Origin: CAWATZ01 sp963784995
Lineage (GTDB): Bacteria > Planctomycetota > Planctomycetia > Gemmatales > Gemmataceae
DNA: 64,000 nt
Assembly (NCBI GenBank): GCA_963784995.1
Contig: CAWATZ010000003.1
Coordinates: forward strand, 2,046,001-2,110,000
Direction of reading: 5' to 3'
Part shown: in pieces, positions 53,827 to 63,364 of the stretch
Layout of the letters: each line of letters begins with the position of its first letter
Position numbering within the stretch: position 1 is the stretch's first letter
Made by a program: the position numbers and the translations under genes
Notes under the pieces: model-generated
What the model saw: the letters and a program-made list of their open reading frames with translations, nothing else
What the model was told of the DNA's origin: nothing
Database searches by the model: none

Positions 53827-54145
53827 TGAGCCGGCTGGGACTCGAACCCAGGACCTACGGATTAACCTACCGCACGGGCTTTCACCCGCCGAACGCTGCC
53901 GTTGCGGTCTGGACTTTCTCATCTCCCTCAGCCTGACCTGGTCGGGAGCCGCCCGTAAAGTCTCTGAGGATCCTGCCTGGGGACAGTTTCCTGCTGATTG
54001 CCCAATCCGGCGGATTGTCACGCAGGGGTAGTGCGTACCGACGGCTCTCGAGGGGATCCCAGCATATGGGGCGGTTCTACCTCGGACCTCTCGGTCCGGG
54101 CACTCCTATTGAAGTCCGTTGCTCTACCAACTGAGCTACCGGCTC
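53827..54145 (-). tRNA. tRNA-Lys(UUU) interrupted by an intron
   Basis: The exons are 54145-54112 (positions 1-34) and 53865-53827 (35-73). Joined they give a complete cloverleaf: acceptor GAGCCGG/CCGGCTC, D stem GCTC/GAGC, anticodon stem ACGGA/TCCGT with loop CTTTTAA, five-base variable loop AGGTC, T arm CTGGG-TTCGAGT-CCCAG and discriminator A. The loop gives anticodon UUU (Lys) and is identical to the bacterial tRNA-Lys loop. CCA is not encoded. The gene is unusable without splicing, because the 5' exon runs into 246 nt of intron at position 34/35. Confidence 0.93.
53866..54111 (-). ncRNA. Group I intron in the anticodon loop of tRNA-Lys
   Basis: The 246-nt insert starts after U34 and ends with G, as group I introns require. 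Pairings in order on the RNA: P2 CGGACC/GGTCCG; P3 CCGCCC with GGGCGG; a P5-type hairpin AATCC/GGATT; P7 GACTTT with AAAGTC, the 5' side within CAGAGACTTTACGGG, the conserved R-like segment; P8 CTCCC/GGGAG; P9 ACCGCA/TGCGGT with an inner CGGG/CCCG hairpin. The order P3-P4/6-P7-P3'-P8-P7' is the group I topology, and the R-like and S-like segments resemble cyanobacterial tRNA-Leu introns (IC3-like). No ORF is inside, so it would be a self-splicing ribozyme. Confidence 0.9.
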
Positions 54146-54370
54146 TTGCTGTCCTCATCATAGGGGCCGGGGGCCGCCCTGGCCAGGCGAGTCCCGGAAG
54201 GCCGGCGACCGAACCGGATGGCCCGCGGCATTGTCCGAAGAGCAAGGCGTCCGGGACAGCCCCTGACGGTCCTTCCATCATCCGCTATAATCAGCCAATG
54301 ATTCCGGCGAAAGGAGTTCGAGCGGCCTGCCGCCGGCCTGTCGCTGTTTGTTGGCCGAGGATTCGCTGTC

Positions 54371-55933
54371 ATGGTCCGTACCCGTTTTGCTCCCAGTCCG
54401 ACCGGATACCTGCACATCGGCGGCGTCCGCACGGCCCTGTTCAACTGGCTCTTCGCCCGCAAGCACGGCGGCCAGTTCATCTTGCGCATAGACGATACCG
54501 ACCAGCAGCGCAACGTGGCCGAGGCCCTGCAGCCAATCCTGGACGGCTTCCGCTGGCTCGGTCTCGACTGGGACGAGGGGGCCGAGGTCGGCGGCCCTTG
54601 TGGGCCCTACTATCAGTCGCAGAAGCTGGAGCGCTACCAGGCCGCCGTGCGCGAACTGGTCGAGAGGGGGCACGCTTACTGGGATTACGCCACGGAGGAG
54701 GAGACCTGTGCGGAGCGAGCCGCCGCCAAGGCGGAGAACCGACCGTACCTTTACAGCCGGCGCTGGATGGCCGAGACGCCGGCCCAGCGGAGCAAGTTCG
54801 AGGCCGAGGGCCGCAAGGGCGTGGTCCGCCTCAAGATGTTTCGCCAGGGGACGTGTCGTTTCTTCGACTGCATCCGTGGCGACATGGCGATCGACTGGGC
54901 GGGCGAGCAGGATAGCGTCATTCAGCGGACCGACGGCAGCGTCCTCTACAACCTGGCCAGCGTCGTGGACGACTTCGACATGAAGATCACCCACGTCATC
55001 CGTGCCGAGGAGCATCTGTCGAACACGCCACGACAGATCTTTATCGCCCAGGGCCTGGGCTATCCGCTGCCCGAGTACGCCCATCTGCCGTTTGTCGCGG
55101 AGCCGGGGAGCAAAAACAAACTGAGCAAGCGCAAGATCCCGCAGTATCTGAAGAACCCCGATTTCAAGAAGGTCTACGAGGACGGCAAAAAGATCGCCGA
55201 CCGGATCGGCCTGGCGACCACGGCCGACACGTTCAACCCGGTGATCGTCAATTTCTACCGGGAGGTCGGCTATCTTCCCAACGCGATCATCAACTACCTG
55301 ATGCTGCTGGGCTGGGCCCACGAGGACGGCAAATCGGAGTTCTTCACCCGGCAGCAGATGATCGAGTTGTTCACGCTCGACCGCGTCAACAAGGCAGCGG
55401 CCAGCTTTGACGCCTCGAAGCTCCGCGCCTTCCAGGAGCATTACGTGCAGGAGCTACCGCTCACGGAGAAAGTCGAGCAGACGCTACCCTATCTGCAGAA
55501 GGTCGGGCTGGTGTCCAACCCGGCTTCGGACCAGGAGCGCGAGACAGTGCTGCGGATCGTAAAGGAGACGGGCCCGCGGCTCATCGTAGCGGGAGACATC
55601 CTCGAGTACACGGACTTTTTCATGCGCGAGGACCAGCTTCCTTACGACGACAAGGCCGTCGCCAAGCACCTGGGCTCCGCCCGTGAGAAGGAGTGGGTCC
55701 GCAAGCTGAGAGGCATCCTGGCGACAGCCGAGCCGTTCGACGCTGCCACCCTGGAGCAGCTCGTCAAGGACTTTATCCAGGCCGAGGGTGCGGACGTGAG
55801 GCACGTCAGCCAGGCGCTGCGGGTGGCTGTGACCGGCAAGGCCGTCGGCTTCGGCACCTTCAACACGCTGGCGATCCTGGGCCGGGAGCGCTGCCTGGCG
55901 CGGATCGATCATACGATCGGGAGCGCCGACTGA
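54371..55933 (+). CDS. gltX: Glutamyl-tRNA synthetase
   Basis: A 520-residue class I synthetase charging tRNA-Glu. MVRTRFAPSPTGYLHIGGVRTALFNWLFARKHGG is the canonical N-terminus with the HIGH motif as HIGG; FILRIDDTD follows, and the KMSKS loop is KNKLSKRK (about residue 250). The C-terminal anticodon-binding domain reaches the usual length. The stop codon touches the palindromic element at 55932. Whether it is discriminating or non-discriminating cannot be read from sequence, but glnS is next door. Confidence 0.96.
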   Translation: MVRTRFAPSPTGYLHIGGVRTALFNWLFARKHGGQFILRIDDTDQQRNVAEALQPILDGFRWLGLDWDEGAEVGGPCGPYYQSQKLERYQAAVRELVERGHAYWDYATEEETCAERAAAKAENRPYLYSRRWMAETPAQRSKFEAEGRKGVVRLKMFRQGTCRFFDCIRGDMAIDWAGEQDSVIQRTDGSVLYNLASVVDDFDMKITHVIRAEEHLSNTPRQIFIAQGLGYPLPEYAHLPFVAEPGSKNKLSKRKIPQYLKNPDFKKVYEDGKKIADRIGLATTADTFNPVIVNFYREVGYLPNAIINYLMLLGWAHEDGKSEFFTRQQMIELFTLDRVNKAAASFDASKLRAFQEHYVQELPLTEKVEQTLPYLQKVGLVSNPASDQERETVLRIVKETGPRLIVAGDILEYTDFFMREDQLPYDDKAVAKHLGSAREKEWVRKLRGILATAEPFDAATLEQLVKDFIQAEGADVRHVSQALRVAVTGKAVGFGTFNTLAILGRERCLARIDHTIGSAD

Positions 55934-56119
55934 GCCGCGCACGCAGCGCAGCGGAGTAAGCGGCCCTGCACGCTCCCGGGAACCGCTTAGGCGAGCGGCA
56001 GGAGGAAACCTACCCAAAGTAGCCATCACGCTCCGCGTGATGAGCCTGCATCACGCGGAGCGTGATGGCTACTTTGCTCCCGCCACTCGCCTTACTCCGC
56101 TGCGCTGCGTGCGCGGCTC
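55932..56119. repeat. Nested palindromic element between gltX and glnS
   Basis: Outer arms of 29 nt (55932-55960 and 56091-56119; GAGCCGCGCACGCAGCGCAG... and complement) belong to the family at 29930-30042. Inside lies an independent perfect palindrome: 27-nt arms 56016-56042 and 56049-56075 (AAAGTAGCCATCACGCTCCG...) with a 6-nt loop. One element appears to have inserted into another. The outer left arm begins within the gltX stop codon. Confidence 0.93.
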
Positions 56120-56181
56120 CGGACGTCTGGTGACTGATGACTCTTGACCAATGACTGATGATTTCAGAAGGATACCAGCCG

Positions 56182-57879
<1,698 letters not shown>

Positions 57880-57901
57880 CGGACCCCGAACAGAGGAGTG
57901 C

Positions 57902-59404
57902 ATGACGTCGGCAAGTGCCTTTTTACAGACCCTGCGCGAGGACCCTGGGGATCGGACCACTCTGCTGGTCTTCGCCGACTGGCTGACCGACCAGGACGAT
58001 CCGCTCCTGGCCGGCCGCGGCGAGCTGATCCGTATCCAGGCCGAGCTGGCCCGGTGGGTTCCCGACGTCGAGCCGCGGGAGTCCCTGCAGCGGCGCGAGC
58101 AGGAAGTGCTCGATCTCCACACCGACGAGTGGCTCGCCCCGGTCCTGCCCTTCTGTCGCTCCTGGGAGGTCCGCAACGGGCTTGCCTCGATTACCCTGAC
58201 CGCCAAGAACTTTCTCCAGGGCCCGCTGGCCTGGGAGGCGGAAACGCTGCTGGCGGAGGCGTGGGTGTTCGCGCTGCGGCTGGTGGAGTGCTCGCCGGCC
58301 CAGGCGGTCCTGCTGGCTCGCTGCGAGGCCCTTCGCTTGCTGACCGGCCTGGACCTGTCCGGCAACGGTCTGGATGACGGCGCCATTCACTCCCTGACGC
58401 GCTCTCCCTGGCTATCCAATCTGCGCGTCCTCGACCTGTCGAACAATCAGATCAGCGCCAGCGGCCTGCAAGATCTCTTGCTGTCGCGGTTTCTGCGTCG
58501 GCTGCCCTGGTTGGAACTGCATGGCAACGACCTGGAACCGGGCTGGTCGGCCACTCTGGCGGCGCTGCGTCACCGTCAGGACCCAGGGGGGAGTCTGCCG
58601 GGGCGCCCGTTGTACGCCGGTCCGCGACTGGTCAACAGCATCGACATGGAGCTGACGCTGATCCCGGCCGGCAGCTTCCGCATGGGTTCGCCCGAGACCG
58701 AGGTTGCCTCCGAGCGCTCGGCCAACGGCCCGGCCGGCGCCGACGAGCGGCCCCAGCACCTGGTCACGATCACGTCCGCCTTCTACCTGGGCGTCTACCC
58801 GGTGACCCAGCGGCAGTACGAGACGGTGATGGGCAACAACCCCGCGGAGTTCAACAGCAGCAACCGGGGCGGTCCGGATCATCCCGTGGAGCGTGTCAGT
58901 TGGGAGGACGCCCAGCGTTTCTGCGAGCGCCTGTCGGAGCTGCCGCGCGAACGGGAGGCCGGCCGGATCTATCGGCTGCCGACCGAGGCCGAGTGGGAAC
59001 ATGCCTGCCGGGCCGGCACCGGGACGCCGTTCTGGTGGGGCGAGTCGGCCTCGATCCACCAGGCGAACTTTCATGGCGAGAAGCCCTACGGCAACGTGCC
59101 GGGCGGCGTCTACCTGGCCCGCACCACCCGGGTGGGCAGCTACCAGGCCAACCCCTTCGGCCTGTACGACGTGCATGGCAACGTCTGGGAGTGGGTGCAG
59201 GACTTCTACGACCCGGGTTACTACGCCAAGGGCCCCGGCCACGATCCGCTCGGTCCCTCGGAAGGCGATCGCAAATGTGCCCGGGGCGGCTCCTGGAACA
59301 ATGCCGCCAGCGATTGCCGCTCCGCCTGCCGCGATTACTGGTACGGCATCAGCTACGCCCCCAACAACATCGGCTTTCGCGTGGCCATGACCGTGAGCCG
59401 GTGA
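57902..59404 (+). CDS. TIGR02996-LRR-SUMF1 fusion protein
   Basis: A 500-residue protein in three parts. Residues 1-35 (FLQTLREDPGDRTTLLVFADWLTDQ) are the TIGR02996 domain; residues about 145-215 hold leucine-rich repeats (LTGLDLSGNGLDD, LRVLDLSNNQISA); from about 245 onward is a formylglycine-generating-enzyme-type sulfatase-modifying domain: LIPAGSFRMGSPETE, HLVTITSAFYLGVYPVTQRQYE, YRLPTEAEWEHACRAG, NPFGLYDVHGNVWEW and GFRVAM. The catalytic cysteines of true FGE are not clearly placed, so it may be a binding variant. It is close behind glnS. Confidence 0.9.
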   Translation: MTSASAFLQTLREDPGDRTTLLVFADWLTDQDDPLLAGRGELIRIQAELARWVPDVEPRESLQRREQEVLDLHTDEWLAPVLPFCRSWEVRNGLASITLTAKNFLQGPLAWEAETLLAEAWVFALRLVECSPAQAVLLARCEALRLLTGLDLSGNGLDDGAIHSLTRSPWLSNLRVLDLSNNQISASGLQDLLLSRFLRRLPWLELHGNDLEPGWSATLAALRHRQDPGGSLPGRPLYAGPRLVNSIDMELTLIPAGSFRMGSPETEVASERSANGPAGADERPQHLVTITSAFYLGVYPVTQRQYETVMGNNPAEFNSSNRGGPDHPVERVSWEDAQRFCERLSELPREREAGRIYRLPTEAEWEHACRAGTGTPFWWGESASIHQANFHGEKPYGNVPGGVYLARTTRVGSYQANPFGLYDVHGNVWEWVQDFYDPGYYAKGPGHDPLGPSEGDRKCARGGSWNNAASDCRSACRDYWYGISYAPNNIGFRVAMTVSR

Positions 59405-59511
59405 CGGCGCGGACGCGATTCGTTCGCCAACGGACCTGGCAAGTGGCCGACAACCCATACACAATAGCCGTGACATTGACAGACATCGATTGCCAGCAAG
59501 GGAAGCATGTC

Positions 59512-62295
59512 ATGGCCAAAAGCAAAGCAACGACAACGGCCGAAGCCGCACCTCCGCCTGTTTGCACCGAAGTCACCCACACCGTTGGACTGGACCCGAT
59601 CGACTGGTATCTGGCTCCCTGGCGGAACACGCCGCCGTTGCCGCGCCCCGAGCCGCGGCCTTTTGACCTGGGTTCTTGCGTGGCCCGGCTGGGCCGGGTT
59701 CGCGGCAGCTACTCCTGGAACTGGGACGGGGCCCAGCTGGACGACGTCCTGTCCCGCGAAGAGGCACACTTCTGGCTATACGCCATGACCGGGGAGACGC
59801 ACGAGGGCAAGCCAAAGGAGCTGGCCCTGTATCTGGCCCGACAGCACACCTTTGACGGCAAGCTGACGCGCAGGGACATCGTTCACCGGCTCAATCACCT
59901 CAAATCCCAGGTCGATCAGCACCTCCTGATTCCCCTGGCCAACCTCCTTGCTCCCGAGGAAATGGTCGAGGTATTGACCTCTGGCGACCTCCACGGCTGG
60001 GGCTGGGCTCAGGGAGGGCTGCCCTTTGCCATCTTCTATTCGCGCCGGATGCTCCCTTACCTGACGCCGGTCGAGCGCGACAAGATCCGCGCTCAACTTC
60101 AGAGCAAGATTGCCGCCTCGACCTGGCCCACCAGCTTCAGTTACGCTCCGCTGGCCCTGTACCTGGGCGCCCTGATCGGCATGCCCCAGGAAATGCGAGC
60201 CCTGGTCAATTCCTGGAAGGATGATCAGTTCAGCTCGGAGTACTCCGGCATTCCCCATTACCAGCAGCCGCAGTGGATCATTTTCGGGCTGGACGACCCC
60301 AGGGAAGTGATCCGGCACTTCCAGCGCCTCAAGCTGAATCTGGAAACCGGCTATCTGGTGCGTGGCTACCTGGCCCACGTGGAGCTAACCGGCCTGGAAT
60401 TGGTTCGCGACAGCATTCTGAAGACGACCGACAAGGCGCGGATCGCATCCTTGATGGAGCCGTTCTGCAAGGTGCTGGCCCCGGAAGCCGCCCCGCTGAT
60501 GCTGGAGATCAAGCTCAACTCGCGCAACGCCGGGCCGGCCCGCCAATGGCTGGATCAGCAGGTGGGCAACGCCGTCGCCGGTCTGCTTGGCACCGCCGCC
60601 GGCCGGGGCAAACTGGCCGACGCCGCGATTGAGTATCTCCGCGAGGCCAGGCGCAAGGGCCACCGCGACCTGATTGAGAAGCAGCTCCAGCAAGTGCCGG
60701 CCGAGATCGCCGAGCGTGTCCGCAAGAGCGTGCTGGAACACACCGAGAAGGTTTACGTCCCCTTCGACGACACAACGACTCCCGATTGGCTGAAAAAGGC
60801 CCTGGAGGAAACCTCAACGGGCAAAGCCAAGGTCCCCGACTGGTCGGCGCCCGAGGCTTTGCCGCCCATCCCGTTTGGCGAGCATTGTCTGAACCGGTCG
60901 CAGATGCTCGCCTTGCTGGGTGCGTTGCAGAAAAGTCTGCTGAACGCACCGCTGCCGCTGGTCACCGCGGTCAAGAAGCACGGCGACGCTCTGGCCCTGG
61001 ACACCTTTGTCTGGAACCTGTTCGAGCGCTGGCTGGGCGAGGGTTCACCGTCGAAGGAGAAATGGGCGCTGCTGGCAGTGGGCCACCTGGGCGGCGACGC
61101 CTCGGTGCTGAAACTGACGCCGATGCTCCGTGCCTGGCCGGGCGAGGGTCAGCATCAGCGCGCGGTGACGGGGCTGGGGGTACTGCGCACCATCGGCAGC
61201 GACACGGCCCTGATGCAGCTGAACAGCATTGCCCAGAAGCTCAAGTTTGCGGCCCTGAAGAAGCGAGCGCAAGAGTTCATGAAGGCGATCGCCACCGACA
61301 AGGGACTGACCCCCGCTGAGCTGGAGGATCGCATCGTGCCCGACCTGGAGCTGGACGCACGCGGCGGCCGGACGTTCGACTTCGGCCCACGTCAGTTCAA
61401 GCTGATCTTCGGCGAGAACCTGAAGCCGCTGCTCAAGGACGACAGCGGCAAGCTCAAGACCGACCTGCCGAAGCCGGCGAAGACCGACGACGCCGAGAAG
61501 TCCGCGGCGGCGGTGGCCGGCTGGAAACTGCTGAAAAAGCAGGTCAAGGAGGTGCTGAAGACGCAGATCACCCGGCTGGAGCAGGCGATGGTGTCCTGCC
61601 GTCGCTGGAAGTCCGACGAGTTCGAGAGCCTGCTGGTCAAGCACCCGCTGATGATCAACCTGGTCCGGCTGCTGCTGTGGGGCGGCTACGATTCGCGGGG
61701 CAAGCTGATCCGGACCTTCCGCGTCACCGAGGAGCAGGACTACGCCGACCGCGACGACAACGCCTGCACACTAGAGGGCGTGGCCGGCGTGGGCATCGTC
61801 CATCCGCTGCACCTGAGCGACGAGGAGCGGACCGGCTGGGGAGAGGTGTTCAGCGACTACGAGTTGCTCGCACCGTTCCCCCAGCTGGGCCGGCGCGTGC
61901 AGAGGCTGCAGCCGGGCGAGGAGAAAGAAACGAAGATCACGCGCTTCGATGGGTTTGGACTGGAGCCGGTGGTGCTGGTGGGCGTCATGGACCGCACCAA
62001 CTGGATGCGCGGGCCGGCGGGTGACGCCGGCGTCTTCGATGAGTTCACGCGCTATTTCCCGGGAACGAATACCACGGCGATCCTGTGCTTCGAGGACGGC
62101 ATTCCGATTCCGATGGGGTATCTCGAAAGCTACGGCGATCAGAAGATCACGGAGGTGTATTTCCTGGAAGGACAGATTGAAGGACATTACCGCTGGAAGA
62201 AGGATCTGAAGCTGCTGCCGCTGGGCGAGGTCGATCCGGTGGTGATCAGCGAGGTGCTGGACATTCTGGAAGCGCTGAAGGCGAAGGGGAGGTGA
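59512..62295 (+). CDS. DUF4132-type large cytoplasmic protein
   Basis: A 927-residue protein without signal or membrane segments. The C-terminal quarter has the DUF4132 character (LVKHPLMINLVRLLLWGGYD, FRVTEEQDYAD, GVGIVHPLHLSDEE, FGLEPVVLVGVMDRTNWMRG, ending KDLKLLPLGEVDPVVISEVL). A basal helical solenoid occupies the middle. The start follows AAGGGAAG. Its last 44 codons are repeated as a fragment at 62966-63095. I know no biochemical role for the family. Confidence 0.8.
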   Translation: MAKSKATTTAEAAPPPVCTEVTHTVGLDPIDWYLAPWRNTPPLPRPEPRPFDLGSCVARLGRVRGSYSWNWDGAQLDDVLSREEAHFWLYAMTGETHEGKPKELALYLARQHTFDGKLTRRDIVHRLNHLKSQVDQHLLIPLANLLAPEEMVEVLTSGDLHGWGWAQGGLPFAIFYSRRMLPYLTPVERDKIRAQLQSKIAASTWPTSFSYAPLALYLGALIGMPQEMRALVNSWKDDQFSSEYSGIPHYQQPQWIIFGLDDPREVIRHFQRLKLNLETGYLVRGYLAHVELTGLELVRDSILKTTDKARIASLMEPFCKVLAPEAAPLMLEIKLNSRNAGPARQWLDQQVGNAVAGLLGTAAGRGKLADAAIEYLREARRKGHRDLIEKQLQQVPAEIAERVRKSVLEHTEKVYVPFDDTTTPDWLKKALEETSTGKAKVPDWSAPEALPPIPFGEHCLNRSQMLALLGALQKSLLNAPLPLVTAVKKHGDALALDTFVWNLFERWLGEGSPSKEKWALLAVGHLGGDASVLKLTPMLRAWPGEGQHQRAVTGLGVLRTIGSDTALMQLNSIAQKLKFAALKKRAQEFMKAIATDKGLTPAELEDRIVPDLELDARGGRTFDFGPRQFKLIFGENLKPLLKDDSGKLKTDLPKPAKTDDAEKSAAAVAGWKLLKKQVKEVLKTQITRLEQAMVSCRRWKSDEFESLLVKHPLMINLVRLLLWGGYDSRGKLIRTFRVTEEQDYADRDDNACTLEGVAGVGIVHPLHLSDEERTGWGEVFSDYELLAPFPQLGRRVQRLQPGEEKETKITRFDGFGLEPVVLVGVMDRTNWMRGPAGDAGVFDEFTRYFPGTNTTAILCFEDGIPIPMGYLESYGDQKITEVYFLEGQIEGHYRWKKDLKLLPLGEVDPVVISEVLDILEALKAKGR

Positions 62296-62311
62296 CTGGC
62301 ATCCTTGGGAG

Positions 62312-62491
62312 TGGGACACTATTTGGAGTGCGGCAGTAGCTTTGCTCTGCCGCTTTGGTTTCTCTTGTTTGGACTTTTGTTTTTGCTGTGTTTCTCTGGG
62401 GGCCGGAGGTTTTTGGTTGGGCAAAAGGAGAAAAACAGGAGAAACAAAAGCGGCAGAGCAAAGCTACTGCCGCACTCCAAATAGTGTCCCA
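62312..62491. repeat. Large palindromic element, copy 1
   Basis: Inverted arms of about 53 nt (62312-62364 and 62439-62491; core TTTGGAGTGCGGCAGTAGCT) around a T/G-rich centre. Copy 2 at 63112-63292 is nearly identical over about 180 bp. It begins 16 bp after the DUF4132 stop. One arm of another palindrome family (GAGCCGCCGGGTTTATCCCG) stands at 62523-62546. Confidence 0.93.
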
Positions 62492-62579
62492 GCCTCAGGA
62501 CTGGCATCCTCTCTCCCAGCATGAGCCGCCGGGTTTATCCCGGCGGTTGTCTGCCGAGTTGGCCAGGTGGCTCCGCAAA

Positions 62580-62855
62580 TCAATCAAAAGCCATCGGTCC
62601 AGTCAGCAATTCCTCTTCCGGCGCCGCGATTTCAAACAGCATGACCTCATCGAGAAGCAGACGTTGCTGTCGGCACGTTTCGTACAGTTCGCCGCTATGT
62701 CGGGCGATGGCAATCTGGCGGTCGCCGTGGTAGGCCACCCAGCAGCCGAGGTGTTCCTGAAGCAACTGCGGCAGGTCGCAAGCGAACCTCTGACGGGCCA
62801 ACTCCTTCAACCGCCGGAAATCGGGTAACGGCGCCGTTTGCATTTCATTCGTCAT
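62580..62855 (-). CDS. Small hypothetical protein, 91 aa (DUF5678-like)
   Basis: A 91-residue protein with QEHLGCWVAYHGDRQIAIARHS (about residues 33-54), similar to the W-V-A-Y...G pattern of DUF5678. The rest is helical and acidic at the C-terminus. It lies between the DUF4132 gene and the fragment of its duplicate; function unknown. Confidence 0.55.
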   Translation of the reverse strand: MTNEMQTAPLPDFRRLKELARQRFACDLPQLLQEHLGCWVAYHGDRQIAIARHSGELYETCRQQRLLLDEVMLFEIAAPEEELLTGPMAFD

Positions 62856-62965
62856 GGCAAGCCTCTCGTTGCGAGAGAACCGGATCCCTCAGTCTGCTAC
62901 TGTATCAGACCGGCATTCCCCTTTCATCGGTAGATTCCGGAAAATCTCGTTGCAGAGGCGTGCCG

Positions 62966-63095
62966 AAAAGGACAGGTTGAAGGACATCACCGCTGGAAGA
63001 AGGACCTGAAACTGCTGCCGCTGGGCGAAGTTGATCCGGTGGTGATCAGCGAGGTGCTGGACATTCTCGAAGCGCTGAAGGCGAAGGGGAGGTGA
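62966..63095 (+). pseudogene. Duplicated 3' end of the DUF4132 gene
   Basis: Positions 62966-63095 repeat 62166-62295 with few differences (offset exactly 800 bp), including the stop codon; the element following it is repeated as well. The upstream 880 codons are absent. A tandem paralogue was probably deleted between 62580 and 62966, or the tail was copied together with the element. Confidence 0.9.
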
Positions 63096-63111
63096 CTTGC
63101 ATCCTTGGGAG

Positions 63112-63292
63112 TGGGCCATGATTTGGAGTGCGGCAGTAGCTTTGCTCTGCCGCTTTGGTTTCTCTTGTTTGGACTTTTGTTTTTGCTGTGTTTCTCTGGG
63201 GGTACGGAGGTTGTTGGTTGGGCAAAAGGAGAAAAACAGAAGAAACCAAAGCGGTAGAGCAAAGCTACTGCCGCACTCCAAATAGTGTCCCA
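63112..63292. repeat. Large palindromic element, copy 2
   Basis: Same structure as 62312-62491: arms 63121-63162 and 63241-63283 are complementary apart from one or two bases. It also follows a DUF4132 stop codon, at the same distance. Confidence 0.93.
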
Positions 63293-63364
63293 CCCTCAGG
63301 ATGGACGGGCAGTCAAGCACAGCGCGACCAGCACAACCCAGCCCTCACTCGGGCTGGGGAAATC

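Noticed and set aside
53866..54111. Second tRNA or a small coding gene in the tRNA insert
   Set aside because: No second cloverleaf fits and the frames are short; group I pairings explain the sequence better.
62312..63292. CRISPR array from repeated sequences
   Set aside because: Only two copies, about 800 bp apart, palindromic and long; no regular short repeats with spacers.
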